Shown: positions 16,623 to 27,319, numbered from the stretch's first letter. The stretch: DNA of 64,000 nt from Pseudomonas parafulva NBRC 16636 = DSM 17004 (GCF_000730645.1 NZ_BBIU01000020.1:1-64000); one strand, 5' to 3'. Notes: a model not told the origin generated them from the letters alone. Made by a program: numbers and translations.

Positions 16623-16626
<4 letters not shown>

Positions 16627-17570
16627 CGCAGTCTCTCCGCCACACGCATTACCGCACTGCGCGACCGTGGGTTGGCCTTGAGCTCGGCCTCAGAGGCGAA
16701 CTGGGCCTTGCCGATAAGCTTGATCTTGGGCTCGAACACCTTGTGCTGCACGGGCAGGTTACGCGGCAGGTTGTCGGCCTCGCCCTTGACCAGCTTGCGC
16801 ATGAACAGCTTGACGATGCGGTCTTCCAGCGAGTGGAAGCTGATGACAGCCAGGCGGCCGCCGACTTCCAGGGCGTCAAGCGCGGCTTCCAGCCCGGCCT
16901 CCAGGTCGCCAAGCTCATTGTTGACGTGGATGCGCAGGCCCTGGAAAGCGCGGGTCGCCGGGTTCTTGCCCTTCTCCCAGGCCGGGTTGGCCACCTTGAG
17001 CACTTCTGCCAGGTCGGCAGTGCGGGTGAACGGCTGGGCTTCACGGCGCTCGACCACAGCACGTGCCATGCGGCCGGCAAAGCGCTCTTCACCGTATTCC
17101 TTGAACACGCGGGCAATTTCTTCTGCAGGTGCGGTGGCGATGAACTCGGCGGCGCTGATGCCCTGGGCCGGGTTCATGCGCATGTCCAGGGGGCCATCAT
17201 TGAGGAAGCTGAAACCGCGCTCCGGGTCGTCCAGTTGCGGCGACGACACGCCCAGGTCCAGCAGCACACCACTGACCTTGCCGTGCAACCCGCGCTCGGC
17301 AACCTCCGCACCCAATTCGGCAAAGCTGCGCTGCACAATGACAAAGCGGCCGTCTTCGGCCGCCAGCGCTTGCCCCGTGGCAATCGCCTGTGGATCTTTG
17401 TCGAACCCCAGCAGCCGCCCCTGCGGCCCGAGCCGGCTCAGGATCAATCGACTGTGGCCGCCACGGCCGAAGGTACCGTCCAGATAGCAACCGTCGGCGC
17501 GCAAGGCCAATGCCTCGACCGCTTCGTCGAGCAGGACGGTGATGTGGTTGAAGCCGCTATCTATGGTCAC
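16623..17570 (-). CDS. rsmH: 16S rRNA (cytosine-1402-N4)-methyltransferase
   Basis: RsmH (MraW) methylates N4 of C1402 in 16S rRNA. The modification partner at the same nucleotide, rsmI, also lies in this window at 18770. The 315-residue protein has the SAM loop [14 protein letters not shown] near residue 31, then [20 protein letters not shown], and a C-terminal conserved HSLEDRIVK. It overlaps mraZ by 4 nt. Confidence 0.98.
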
Positions 17571-18022
17571 AGGATCAGGTCACGCAGTTCGTCGGGCATG
17601 GCGCCCGGTTGTTGAATAGCTGCAAGGTCGGCTGCCGAAACCGCGTTCCAGGCATCTTCATCCCACAGCTGGAATTTGTTCAGTTGCCCCACCAGCATCG
17701 CCTTCTTGTCCAGCTTGGCGTACTCCCGCAGGCGGGGTGGCACCAGGAAACGGCCACTGCCATCGAGCTCCAGGTCAACCGCATTGCCGATCAGCAAACG
17801 CTGCAGGCGGCGGTTTTCTTCACGAAGCGACGGCAAGGCACGCAACTTGGCTTCTATTTGTTCCCACTCGTCGAGCGGATAGACACACAAGCAGGGGTCA
17901 ACAGCGTCAATGGTCACGATGAGCTGGCCATTGCAGCGCGAATCGAGCTCGTCACGGTACCGGCTCGGCATGGCGAGACGGCCCTTTGCATCGAGGCTGA
18001 CGGCGTTGGCTCCGCGGAACAC
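17567..18022 (-). CDS. mraZ: Transcriptional regulator MraZ
   Basis: MraZ is an AbrB-like DNA-binding protein that represses the dcw operon. Two repeated SpoVT/AbrB-type modules are visible: [17 protein letters not shown] near residue 10 and [17 protein letters not shown] near residue 90. I place the start at the GTG at 18022 ([13 protein letters not shown]), 151 residues, because this matches the family N terminus and GGGGAA lies about 8 nt upstream. A TTG further upstream would add six unconserved residues. Its own operator is just upstream. Confidence 0.95.
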   Translation of the reverse strand: MFRGANAVSLDAKGRLAMPSRYRDELDSRCNGQLIVTIDAVDPCLCVYPLDEWEQIEAKLRALPSLREENRRLQRLLIGNAVDLELDGSGRFLVPPRLREYAKLDKKAMLVGQLNKFQLWDEDAWNAVSAADLAAIQQPGAMPDELRDLIL

Positions 18023-18054
18023 GGCTGCGATTCCCCACAATGGTAGCGTTTTTG

Positions 18055-18090
18055 TGCCAGAAAACCCACTTCATCCCACTTTCTGCCACT
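18055..18090 (-). promoter_or_regulatory. MraZ operator (tandem boxes)
   Basis: On the minus strand the hexamer AGTGGC (18090-18085) is followed by AGTGGG (18080-18075) and AGTGGG (18070-18065). The three copies start exactly 10 bp apart, and a weaker fourth CTGGCA begins at 18060. Direct TGGG-type repeats at one helical turn upstream of mraZ are the known MraZ binding pattern. They sit between the promoter and the mraZ start codon. Confidence 0.85.
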
Positions 18091-18097
18091 TGCGCAC

Positions 18098-18127
18098 ACT
18101 ATAGGAATCCGCCCGCAGCACCGTCAA
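18098..18127 (-). promoter_or_regulatory. Sigma70 promoter of the dcw operon
   Basis: A -35 TTGACG (18127-18122) and a -10 TATAGT (18103-18098) are separated by 18 bp on the minus strand. Transcription would start just before the MraZ boxes, about 70 nt upstream of mraZ. Nothing else recognisable lies in 18128-18331. Confidence 0.8.
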
Positions 18128-18331
18128 GGCACGTTCGGAAGGAAAAGCCTTACAGGACCGAGATTTAGCGCAATAAAAGAAGGGGGAAGGAATACCGGGG
18201 ATATAAAAAGACGAGAAAAATCAAACCCACCCAGGCGCCTGGCGCTGGAACTTAAAGTAATTTATGAAGAGTAAGATTTTTTCGGCATTACCAGAGGGGA
18301 TCTGCTATCGATTCAAGCAGGGAGAAAAGGT

Positions 18332-18704
18332 GGAGAGTCGATCTGTAAGCCGGGTTTTGTCGAGGACAGTCATTCCTCTACGACGGCCATCACTGGACGC
18401 CTCTAGCAACCTACCCGGTTCCGACGCGGGCCACGCCTGATGGAACCCTATTTGGTCTTGCTCCGAGTGGGGTTTACCTAGCCACGAACTGTTGCCAGAC
18501 GTGCGGTGCGCTCTTACCGCACCTTTTCACCCTTACCGGCGCCGAAGCGCTTAGGCGGTTATTTTCTGTGGCACTTTCCGTAGGCTCGCGCCTCCCAGGC
18601 GTTACCTGGCACTCTGCCCTGCGGAGCCCGGACTTTCCTCCCCCTGCAGTTGCGCAGCAGAACTGCGGAACTTAAACAGGCAGCGACTGTCCGATCGACT
18701 CTCC
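18332..18704 (-). ncRNA. rnpB: RNase P RNA, class A
   Basis: This is the catalytic RNA that cleaves the 5' leader from pre-tRNA. On the minus strand the 5' end GGAGAGTCGATCGGACAGTC pairs with the 3' end CTTACAGATCGACTCTCC, forming the terminal P1 helix. Conserved core blocks are recognisable, including GAGGAAAGTCCGGGCTCC near the 5' end and the GAGGAATGACTGTCC region near the 3' end. The length of about 373 nt fits bacterial class A. Ends are assigned from the P1 pairing. Confidence 0.95.
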
Positions 18705-18711
18705 GCCGCAA

Positions 18712-18740
18712 AGAGTAACGGTAGTCGCCTTCAAGAACAA
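18712..18740 (-). promoter_or_regulatory. Probable rnpB promoter
   Basis: On the minus strand TTGTTC (18740-18735) and TACTCT (18717-18712) are 17 bp apart. The -10 ends 7 bp before the predicted 5' end of RNase P RNA at 18704, the expected spacing for a stable-RNA promoter. Confidence 0.65.
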
Positions 18741-18769
18741 GCGATACCGGCACATATATCAAATTGCCA

Positions 18770-19645
18770 CTATTTAGCCTTCTGTTTTTCCAGGGCCAGT
18801 TGATACAGCAGGTTCTTGCGCACGCCGGTTATGTCAGCAGCCAGTGCTGCTGCCCGCTTGAGCGGTAACTCAGCCAGCAACAGGTCCAGCACTCGTTGCG
18901 CTTCGGTACTGATGGCCTGCTCACCTTCCGGCGCCGACCAGCCGCCCACCAACACCACGCACTCGCCACGCTGCTGGTTGCTGTCACCCGCCACGAAGGC
19001 ATGCAGTTCCGCCAGGGGTACCCCCTTCAGGGTTTCGAAGGTCTTGGTCAGTTCACGGGCCAGAACCGCAGGGCGTTCACCGCCCAATACCGACTCCATG
19101 TCTTCCAGGCATTCCAGAATGCGATGCGGGGCCTCATAGAAGATCAGCGTGCGCGGCTCCTCTTTGAGCTGCTCAAGGCGGGCGCGGCGGCCTGCCGCCT
19201 TGGCGGGCAGAAAACCCTCGAAAATGAAGCGGTCCGATGGCAGGCCCGCGGCCGATAGCGCGGCGATCAACGCGCAGGCGCCTGGCACCGGCACCACCCT
19301 GACCCCGGCCTGGCGCGCCTGACGCACCAGGTGGTAACCCGGGTCGGATATCAGCGGCGTGCCGGCATCGGACACCAGCGCCACGTCATCCCCTGCCAGC
19401 AGACGGGTGAGGAAGCGCCCCCCTTCATCACGCTCGTTGTGTTCATGGCACGCGGCCAATGGTGTTTCTATACCAAAATGCTGCAACAGGCGGATGGAGT
19501 GACGCGTGTCTTCGGCTGCAATCAGGGCCACGTCCGCCAGCACCTTCAGCGCCCTGGCGCTCATGTCGTCAAGGTTGCCGATAGGGGTGGCCACGACGTA
19601 AAGCGTCCCTATTGCGGTTTTGGAAGCCCCTGCCACATCAGTCAC
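18770..19645 (-). CDS. rsmI: 16S rRNA (cytidine-1402-2'-O)-methyltransferase
   Basis: RsmI adds the 2'-O-methyl group to C1402 of 16S rRNA. The tetrapyrrole-methylase-like fold shows [16 protein letters not shown] near the N terminus, IAAEDTRHS and the loop [15 protein letters not shown] prefer the GTG at 19645 because AGGTG precedes it by six bases. A GTG at 19654 would add three residues and has no clear ribosome site. It is divergent from lpoA, the same arrangement as yraL-yraM in E. coli. Confidence 0.95.
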   Translation of the reverse strand: MTDVAGASKTAIGTLYVVATPIGNLDDMSARALKVLADVALIAAEDTRHSIRLLQHFGIETPLAACHEHNERDEGGRFLTRLLAGDDVALVSDAGTPLISDPGYHLVRQARQAGVRVVPVPGACALIAALSAAGLPSDRFIFEGFLPAKAAGRRARLEQLKEEPRTLIFYEAPHRILECLEDMESVLGGERPAVLARELTKTFETLKGVPLAELHAFVAGDSNQQRGECVVLVGGWSAPEGEQAISTEAQRVLDLLLAELPLKRAAALAADITGVRKNLLYQLALEKQKAK

Positions 19646-19831
19646 TGCACGCACCTGTCATCTGGATCAAAGGCGCCATTGTAGCCCGAGCACCCGCAAC
19701 AGGGCGCAAAGAAGTTCGCTTTCGGTCTGCGCAAGGCCACCTATAGTGAAGGATCAACACGGCGACATCGCGCCCCGGCCAGTGCTTGGGTACAATTGCC
19801 GGCCAACTTGATCGAGTAACAGGACTATTAC

Positions 19832-21649
19832 ATGATCGCTTGCCTGCGGCTGCTCACAGCCCTCTGTCTTGCTGCTCTGCTTGCAGCCTGCGCCAGCTCG
19901 CCCTCATCCAGCCTCGGCGAGCTGCCACGTACCCCGGACGCCAGCATCGAGCAATTGCTCGAGAAGGCCGCTTCCAGCAAATCTGCCGAGGACGCTGCCC
20001 TGCTGCGCCTGAGCGCAGCAGACCTGGCTTACAAGCAAAAAGACTTCCCACGCGCCGCACGCATCCTCGAACAAGTCCCCGTAGATACGCTCAAGCCGGC
20101 ACAGCAAGTGTTCGCCAGCACCCTGGGGGCGGAACTGGCGATGAGCCGCAACCAACCCAAGGCGGCCCTCGCAGCTCTGGCTCACCCCAGCCTGCAGCAC
20201 ACCGCTGAGCTGCCGGCCGAGCAGCAGGTCCGCACCTACAGTGTGCACGCTGCCGCCCTCGAAGCCGACGGCCAGGCACTGCCTGCCGCACAGCAGCGTG
20301 TGCTGTTGGCACCGCTGCTCAGCGGCGCCGCTGCCAGCGCCAACAACGACGCCATCTGGGCGCTGGTCGCCGCACTGCCGGCCGAGCAACTGCAACAGCC
20401 TGGCACCGATCCGGTGCTCAACGGTTGGGCCAGCCTTGCGCTGGCGGTGAAAAGCGCCGGCACCCTGGAGCAACAGCAGGCAGCCATCGACGCCTGGGTG
20501 AAACAGCACCCGGACCACCCCGCCGCCCAACAGCTGCCATCGGCCCTGACCAAGCTCAAGGCACTGGCCAGCCAGCCACTCACCAAGATCGCCTTGCTGC
20601 TGCCTCAAGAAGGCCCGCTGGCCGGTGTAGCACGCGCGCTTCGCGATGGCTTCATGGCCGCCCACTTGCAAGCCCAGCAATCCGGCCAGCCAACCCCAGC
20701 CGTGCAGGTAGTGGACAGCTCGCGCATCGGCTCGCTGGACGACTTCTACCGCCAGGCCCAGGCCGATGGCGTGCAGTTGGTGATCGGCCCGCTGGAAAAA
20801 CCCCTGGTCAAGCAGTTGGCGGCCAAGCCGCAGCTGCCTGTCACCACCCTGGCACTCAACTACGCAGACGCCGGCCAGACCGCACCGCCACAGCTCTTCC
20901 AGTTTGGTCTGGCGGCCGAAGACGAAGCGCGCGAAGTGTCACGCCGGGCACGCGCCGACGGCATGGTGCGCGCCGTGGCACTGGTGCCCAGTGGCGAATG
21001 GGGTGATCGCGTACTCGCCGCCTTCCGCAAGGACTGGGAAGCCAACGGCGGCACCCTGCTTGCCGCAGAGCGCATTGCGCAACCGGTAGCCCTTGCCCAG
21101 CAGATTGCCGACCTGTTCCAGCTGCGCCAAAGCGAAGGCCGGGCCAAGAGCCTGCAGAGCACCGTGGGTGGCAACATCGCCGCGCAGCCCTCGCGCCGCC
21201 AGGACATCGACTTCATCTTCCTGGCCTCCACGCCGCAACAGGCCCAGCAGATCAAGCCCACACTCAACTTCCAGTACGCGGGCGATGTACCGGTGTACGC
21301 CACCTCGAACCTCTACAGCGCCAGCGGTGACGTGAACCAGTACAACGACATGAACGGCATCCGCTTCTGCGAAACCCCGTGGCTGCTGGATACGAGCAAC
21401 AGCCTGCGTCAGCAGGTGGTGCAGCAATGGCCACAAGCTGCTGGCAGCCTTGGCCGCCTGTATGCCATGGGGGTGGATGCCTATAGCCTGGCGCCGCGCC
21501 TGGGCCAACTCAAGGCACTGCCAGACAACCGCATCCAGGGGCTGTCGGGTAGCCTGAGCATGAATGCCAGCCAGCGTGTCGAGCGTCAGCTGCCGTGGGC
21601 CGAGTTTGCCGGCGGCCAGGTCAAGCGCCTGCCCGACACTGCTCGCTGA
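19832..21649 (+). CDS. lpoA: Penicillin-binding protein activator LpoA-like lipoprotein
   Basis: This outer-membrane lipoprotein belongs to the LppC/LpoA family, which activates PBP1A-type peptidoglycan synthases. A lipoprotein signal ends in the lipobox LLAAC (Cys at about residue 20). The N-terminal half is TPR-like and helical. The C-terminal half, from about residue 250 (KIALLLPQEGPLAGVARALRDG), is a periplasmic-binding-protein-like domain. Length is 605. Ribosome site AGGA lies 7 nt upstream, and a TACAAT -10-like hexamer is at 19791-19796. The stop overlaps the next start by 1 nt. Confidence 0.93.
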   Translation: MIACLRLLTALCLAALLAACASSPSSSLGELPRTPDASIEQLLEKAASSKSAEDAALLRLSAADLAYKQKDFPRAARILEQVPVDTLKPAQQVFASTLGAELAMSRNQPKAALAALAHPSLQHTAELPAEQQVRTYSVHAAALEADGQALPAAQQRVLLAPLLSGAAASANNDAIWALVAALPAEQLQQPGTDPVLNGWASLALAVKSAGTLEQQQAAIDAWVKQHPDHPAAQQLPSALTKLKALASQPLTKIALLLPQEGPLAGVARALRDGFMAAHLQAQQSGQPTPAVQVVDSSRIGSLDDFYRQAQADGVQLVIGPLEKPLVKQLAAKPQLPVTTLALNYADAGQTAPPQLFQFGLAAEDEAREVSRRARADGMVRAVALVPSGEWGDRVLAAFRKDWEANGGTLLAAERIAQPVALAQQIADLFQLRQSEGRAKSLQSTVGGNIAAQPSRRQDIDFIFLASTPQQAQQIKPTLNFQYAGDVPVYATSNLYSASGDVNQYNDMNGIRFCETPWLLDTSNSLRQQVVQQWPQAAGSLGRLYAMGVDAYSLAPRLGQLKALPDNRIQGLSGSLSMNASQRVERQLPWAEFAGGQVKRLPDTAR

Positions 21650-22020
21650 TGGCAACGGCGTCGCCCACACGCGCCGGGCAGGCTGCAGAAACCCAGGCCC
21701 TTGAACACCTTCAAGGGCAGGGCCTGCAACTGCTGGCTCGCAACTGGCGATGCAAAGGCGGCGAGCTTGATCTGGTCATGCTCGACGCCGATACAGTAGT
21801 ATTCGTCGAAGTCCGCTACCGCTTGCATGCGGGCTTTGGTGGCGCCCTCGGCAGCATTGATCGGCGTAAGCAGAACAGAGTGGTGCTTGCCGCCCGTGTG
21901 TTCCTGCACCAGCAACCCCTTTGGGGCGACCACCCCTGCCGCTTCGATGTGGTCGCCCTGCAAGGCAGCCAGCATGCTGGCAGGCCGCTTCAATGGCTGA
22001 AAAACGCCTTCGAATGCTGA
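21649..22020 (+). CDS. yraN: UPF0102 family protein YraN
   Basis: A small endonuclease-fold protein (UPF0102) of uncertain function, 123 residues. The family segment LLARNWRCKGGELDLVMLD contains the nuclease-like Glu-x-Asp pattern, followed by FVEVRYRLHAGFGGA. The start at 21649 forms a TGATG overlap with the lpoA stop. In E. coli the same neighbours occur (yraM-yraN-diaA-yraP), so the order is conserved. Confidence 0.92.
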   Translation: MATASPTRAGQAAETQALEHLQGQGLQLLARNWRCKGGELDLVMLDADTVVFVEVRYRLHAGFGGALGSIDRRKQNRVVLAARVFLHQQPLWGDHPCRFDVVALQGSQHAGRPLQWLKNAFEC

Positions 22021-22097
22021 ACCCACTTCATTTTTTTTGCTCTATGTTTCGCGGGCTGGTCACCGTTGCGCGCCGCGCCGGCCACCGCCCCACTTAA

Positions 22098-23275
<1,178 letters not shown>

Positions 23276-23313
23276 TTAGGCTGGGTTTCTTGGCGCCTGT
23301 GCCAGACACCGTG

Positions 23314-23346
23314 AAAAAAAGGCGATCCTTACGGATCGCCTTTTTT
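23314..23346. terminator. Bidirectional terminator between dolP and sspB
   Basis: An 8-bp stem GGCGATCC / GGATCGCC with loop TTAC is flanked by A7 on the left and T6 on the right, so it can stop transcription from both convergent genes. Confidence 0.92.
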
Positions 23347-23347
23347 A

Positions 23348-23776
23348 TTACTTGACCACTTTCAAGCTGGGCCGGCCACTGGGGCGCGGAGGCTGACCGC
23401 CACCTTCTGGCGGCCCATCGTCATCCGGTTGCACAGCGTCGTCTTCAAGCGCTTCCTCCTCCAGAGGCGACTCCAACTCGAAGACCATGCCCTGGCCATT
23501 CTCGCGTGCGTAGATACCCAGCACTGCAGCAATAGGCACGAACAGCGAATGAGGCACGCCGCCAAAGCGGCCCTCGAAGCTGACCGCGTCGTTGTCCATG
23601 TGCAAACTGCGCACCGCGCTTGGGGAAATGTTCAGGACAATCTGGCCATCGGTGGCAAAGCCATCCGGCACCTGCACCTTCGGGTACTCGGCGTTGACCA
23701 GCATATGGGGCGTGCAATCGTTGTCGACGATCCACTCGTACAGTGCTCGAACCAGATAGGGGCGACTGGAGTTCAT
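23348..23776 (-). CDS. sspB: ClpXP adaptor / stringent starvation protein B
   Basis: SspB delivers ssrA-tagged proteins to the ClpXP protease. The start MNSSRPYLVRALYEWIVDN at 23776 has AAGGAG upstream and gives 142 residues. The folded N-terminal domain (about 1-110) includes the substrate-binding strand region around IVLNISPSAVRSLHM. The C-terminal tail is acidic then Pro/Gly-rich and ends GRPSLKVVK, the ClpX-binding module. It follows sspA by 10 nt. Confidence 0.97.
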   Translation of the reverse strand: MNSSRPYLVRALYEWIVDNDCTPHMLVNAEYPKVQVPDGFATDGQIVLNISPSAVRSLHMDNDAVSFEGRFGGVPHSLFVPIAAVLGIYARENGQGMVFELESPLEEEALEDDAVQPDDDGPPEGGGQPPRPSGRPSLKVVK

Positions 23777-23786
23777 CAACAGCTCC

Positions 23787-24410
23787 TTAAAGCTTGCGCA
23801 TTTCACGTTCAACGGAGGATAGGCTGGCCAGGAACGGCTCCCGGGCAAACTGACGCTCCATGTAATCCAGCAGCGGCTTGGCTTGCCGCGGCAATTCGAT
23901 ACCCATGATCGGCAAGCGCCAGAGTATGGGCAATAGACAGCAATCGACCAGGCTTTGCTCCTCGCTCATGAAGCAGGCGAACTCACCGAACAACGGCGAC
24001 ACCCCGGTCAGGCTCTCGCGCAGCGCCTTGCGCGCATTGGCCCGGGCTGGCTCGCTGCTGCGAGGGCCCAGTACCTGGTCAGCCAGGCTGCACCAGTCGC
24101 GCTGGATGCGGTGCATCAGCAAACGGCTGTTGCCACGTGCAACCGGGTACACCGGCATCAGCGGCGGGTGCGGGTAACGCTCCTCCAGGTACTCCATTAC
24201 CACGGTCGACTCATACAACACCAGGTCACGGTCGACCAAGGTTGGCACGCTGCCATACGGGTTGACCTCGGCCAGCTTGGGCGGCACCCGGCTGGGGTCG
24301 ACATCGATGACCTGCACGCTGACACCTTTCTCGGCCAGCACAAGGCGCACGCGGTGAGAGTAGTGGTCAGCAGGATCGGAATAGCAGGCTAACCTGTTGG
24401 TTACGCCCAT
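23787..24410 (-). CDS. sspA: Stringent starvation protein A
   Basis: SspA is a glutathione-transferase-fold protein that binds RNA polymerase and modulates stress and virulence transcription. The start at 24410 ([13 protein letters not shown]) has GAGG six bases upstream and gives 207 residues. The thioredoxin-like N-terminal half contains [19 protein letters not shown] and the helical C-terminal half follows. It is co-transcribed with sspB. Confidence 0.97.
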   Translation of the reverse strand: MGVTNRLACYSDPADHYSHRVRLVLAEKGVSVQVIDVDPSRVPPKLAEVNPYGSVPTLVDRDLVLYESTVVMEYLEERYPHPPLMPVYPVARGNSRLLMHRIQRDWCSLADQVLGPRSSEPARANARKALRESLTGVSPLFGEFACFMSEEQSLVDCCLLPILWRLPIMGIELPRQAKPLLDYMERQFAREPFLASLSSVEREMRKL

Positions 24411-24453
24411 GTAGCGCCTCCTCGCAGGGGATGCTTGTAAAACTATAAATGAA

Positions 24454-24503
24454 AACGCGCCCGCGGCCCCCTGGCAGTATTGCCAGGGGGCCGCGGGCGC
24501 GTT
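24454..24503 (-). terminator. Long perfect hairpin terminator after petC
   Basis: A perfect 23-bp GC-rich inverted repeat with loop GTAT/ATAC. On the minus strand it is followed by a short T-rich stretch, 25 nt past the petC stop. The stem is unusually long for a terminator. Confidence 0.85.
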
Positions 24504-24527
24504 CAACAACCAGAAACTACTGCGTGA

Positions 24528-25307
24528 TCAGTGCACGTCCTTCCAGTATTCACGCTTGAGCAAGTAGGCGAATACGAAGAAGAAAGCCAGGTACAGCAAC
24601 ACGTAGGTACCGATGCGCTGGCTTTCCAGTTTGACCGGGTTGGCCGAATAGGCCAGGAAGGTCACCAGGTTCTTGACCTTCTCGTCGAACTGCTCGGTCG
24701 TCAGGGTACCGGAATTCGGCGTGATGGTCAGCTGGTCGCAGGCCTCATGGGTCAAAGGGCTGCCGGTCAATGGGTCAAATTGTTTCTTCCCATCCACCAC
24801 CGTCTGCACCTGCTTGCAACCGATGACCTGATTGCCCTGCAGGCCGACCAACACGTTGGGCATGCCGACGTTGGGGAACACCTTGTTGTTCACTCCGTAA
24901 GGGCGCGACGGGTCCTCGTAGAAGGCCCGCAGGTAGCTGTACAGCCAGTCGGTACCACGCACGCGCGCCACCAGGGTCAGGTCGGGTGGTGCCGCACCGA
25001 ACCAGGTCTTGGCATCAGCGGGCTTCATGCCAATCTGCATGTGGTCACCAATCTTGGCACCGGTGAACACTAAGTTGTCGAGCATCACCTCGTGTGGGAT
25101 GCCCAGGTCGTCGGCCACCCGCTCATAACGCTGGAACTTGGCACTGTGGCAACCCATGCAATAGTTGGCGAAGGTGCGTGCACCGTCCTGCATGGCGGCC
25201 TTGTCAGCCAGGTCGATATCGACCTTGTCCAGCTCTACCCCGTGTTCAGCGGCGGATCCAATGGCAGGCATCACGGCCAGCAAAAATACTGCAATCAACT
25301 TTTTCAT
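24528..25307 (-). CDS. petC: Cytochrome c1 subunit of the bc1 complex
   Basis: PetC carries the c-type haem that accepts electrons from the Rieske centre and passes them to soluble cytochromes. The start MKKLIAVFLLAVMPAIGSAA at 25307 gives a cleavable signal peptide and 259 residues. The haem site CMGCHS is near residue 50, and the axial-methionine region is VGMPNVL. A C-terminal membrane anchor (YVLLYLAFFFVFAYLLK) is present. TGATG overlap with petB. Confidence 0.98.
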   Translation of the reverse strand: MKKLIAVFLLAVMPAIGSAAEHGVELDKVDIDLADKAAMQDGARTFANYCMGCHSAKFQRYERVADDLGIPHEVMLDNLVFTGAKIGDHMQIGMKPADAKTWFGAAPPDLTLVARVRGTDWLYSYLRAFYEDPSRPYGVNNKVFPNVGMPNVLVGLQGNQVIGCKQVQTVVDGKKQFDPLTGSPLTHEACDQLTITPNSGTLTTEQFDEKVKNLVTFLAYSANPVKLESQRIGTYVLLYLAFFFVFAYLLKREYWKDVH

Positions 25308-26521
25308 CAGCCAGTCACCCTTTCCGGAACCGGTTTGGTCTTCTCGAGCCTTGTGTAGAACGGCATCAGCAGGAAGTAGGCGAAGTACAACACCGTGCAC
25401 ACCTGCGACAACAAGGTACGCCCCGGGGTCGGTGCCAGTACGCCCAGGACACCCAGGATCACGAAGGCAACACAGAACACCAGCAGGAAGAGCTTGCTGA
25501 TCCAGCCCTTGTAGCGCATGGAGCGCACCGGGCTGCGGTCGAGCCAGGGCAGTACGAACAGCACGGCGATGGCGGCACCCATGGCGATCACGCCCATCAG
25601 CTTGTCAGGCACCGCGCGCAGAATGGCGTAGAACGGTGTGAAGTACCAGACAGGGGCAATGTGTTCGGGCGTCTTGAAGGCGTTGGCTTGCTCGAAGTTG
25701 GGTTTTTCCAGGAAGTAACCGCCCATTTCCGGGAAGAAGAACACCACGGAGCAGAACACGAACAAGAACACCACTACGCCTACGATGTCTTTCACCGTGT
25801 AGTAAGGGTGGAACGGAATGCCATCCAGCGGAATACCGTTTTCGTCCTTGTGCTTCTTGATGTCGACGCCATCGGGGTTGTTCGAGCCCACCTCGTGCAG
25901 CGCCAGGATGTGCAGCACCACCAGGCCCAGGATGACGATCGGCAACGCCACCACATGCAGGGCGAAGAACCGGTTCAAGGTGATACCCGAAATCAGGTAG
26001 TCGCCACGAATCCACTGGGTGAGGTCATCGCCGATCACCGGAATGGCGCCAAACAGCGAGATGATCACCTGTGCGCCCCAGTACGACATCTGGCCCCAGG
26101 GCAGCAGGTAGCCCATGAAGGCCTCCGCCATCAGCGCCAGGTAGATCAGCATGCCGAACAGCCAGACCAGCTCTCTGGGCTTCTGGTAAGAGCCGTAGAG
26201 CAGGCCGCGGAACATGTGCAGGTACACCACGATGAAGAACGCCGACGCCCCGGTGGAGTGCAGGTAACGCAGAATCCAGCCGTATTCCACATCGCGCATG
26301 ATGTACTCGACCGAGGCAAACGCCTCCTCGGCCGACGGTGTAAAGCTCATGGTCAGCCACACACCGGTCACGATCTGGTTGACCAGCACCAGCAGCGCCA
26401 GGGAACCGAAGAAGTACAGGAAGTTGAAGTTCTTGGGCGCGTAGTACTTGCTGAGGTGTTCTTCCCACATCTTGGTGGCGGGGAAGCGTGCGTCGACCCA
26501 GTCCATGAATTTGCTCATCAT
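25307..26521 (-). CDS. petB: Cytochrome b subunit of the bc1 complex
   Basis: The membrane core of the quinol:cytochrome c oxidoreductase, with two b haems and the quinol sites. The 404-residue protein has eight hydrophobic segments, the paired histidines in the second helix (HSTGASAFFIVVYLHMFRG) and fourth helix, and the PEWY-equivalent quinol-site motif PVWYF near residue 288. It starts MMSKFMDW. The second Met at 26518 is an alternative. It overlaps petA by 4 nt. Confidence 0.98.
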   Translation of the reverse strand: MMSKFMDWVDARFPATKMWEEHLSKYYAPKNFNFLYFFGSLALLVLVNQIVTGVWLTMSFTPSAEEAFASVEYIMRDVEYGWILRYLHSTGASAFFIVVYLHMFRGLLYGSYQKPRELVWLFGMLIYLALMAEAFMGYLLPWGQMSYWGAQVIISLFGAIPVIGDDLTQWIRGDYLISGITLNRFFALHVVALPIVILGLVVLHILALHEVGSNNPDGVDIKKHKDENGIPLDGIPFHPYYTVKDIVGVVVFLFVFCSVVFFFPEMGGYFLEKPNFEQANAFKTPEHIAPVWYFTPFYAILRAVPDKLMGVIAMGAAIAVLFVLPWLDRSPVRSMRYKGWISKLFLLVFCVAFVILGVLGVLAPTPGRTLLSQVCTVLYFAYFLLMPFYTRLEKTKPVPERVTG

Positions 26522-27111
26522 GCATTCTCCTGGTCGACGCCAATGACGACGATCTCATCCGACTCATAGGAGTGCGGTGGCACTGGCAGGTTAAGAGGGG
26601 CAGGCTGCGATTTGTAAACACGCCCGGCCAGGTCGTAGTGGGAACCGTGGCAGGGGCAGAAGTAGCCACCGACCCACTTGGGGCCCAGATCGGCGGGTGC
26701 AACTTCGGGACGGAAGGTGGGGGAGCAGCCCAGATGCGTACACAGCCCTACCAGGATGAGAATTTCAGGCTTGATGGAGCGCACTTGCGGGTCGACGTAG
26801 GTCGGCTGCACCGAGGCTTTGGAATCCGGGTCGGACAACTCGCCGGTGATTTTTTTCAGGTTGCCGAGGATCTCATCCGTTCGCCGCACGATGAATACTG
26901 GCTGGCCTCGCCATTCGGCGACCATTTGCTGCCCTGGCTCAACCTTGGCGATATTTACCTTTACCGGTGCACCTGCGGCTTTCGCCTTGGCGCTGGGGAA
27001 CCATGACCCCACGAACGGTACCGCAGCCCCCACTGCTCCCGCTGCCCCGACCACGGATGTCGCGGCTACGAGGAAGCGGCGCCGGCCTGCGTTGACGCCG
27101 TCATTGCTCAT
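26518..27111 (-). CDS. petA: Rieske iron-sulfur subunit of the bc1 complex
   Basis: The Rieske 2Fe-2S protein, 197 residues, exported by Tat. The N terminus has GRRRFLVAATSVVGAAGAVG, a twin-arginine-type signal anchor. Cluster ligands lie in CTHLGCSP and CPCHGSHYD near residues 123 and 153. It is the first gene of petABC. Confidence 0.98.
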   Translation of the reverse strand: MSNDGVNAGRRRFLVAATSVVGAAGAVGAAVPFVGSWFPSAKAKAAGAPVKVNIAKVEPGQQMVAEWRGQPVFIVRRTDEILGNLKKITGELSDPDSKASVQPTYVDPQVRSIKPEILILVGLCTHLGCSPTFRPEVAPADLGPKWVGGYFCPCHGSHYDLAGRVYKSQPAPLNLPVPPHSYESDEIVVIGVDQENA

Positions 27112-27193
27112 TCAGTCCTCTCCCATCAGCTTGCTTGGCCTGTTGAACCAGGCTCGTACTTAGGTTGTGTCAGTGCGCTAAAAATTGGCCGCC

Positions 27194-27223
27194 ATGGTAA
27201 GAAACAAATCCACACACTGACAA
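27194..27223 (-). promoter_or_regulatory. Probable petABC promoter
   Basis: On the minus strand TTGTCA (27223-27218) and TACCAT (27199-27194) are 18 bp apart, about 80 nt before the petA start. Confidence 0.5.
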
Positions 27224-27319
27224 GGTGATTACCCCAGTGCAGGGGGACAACCCACGCTTTGCTTGATCTGCGTCTATGCGACAAGCGGTCACCGACATGC
27301 TGACAGGTTAGTTCAGGCG

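Noticed and set aside
24454..24503. Possible CRISPR-like or attachment-site palindrome
   Set aside because: It is a single copy with no spacers or integrase nearby. Its position right after petC fits a terminator.
25094..26569. 491-codon plus-strand frame over petB
   Set aside because: Antisense of cytochrome b, with the His/Gln-rich composition typical of such shadows.
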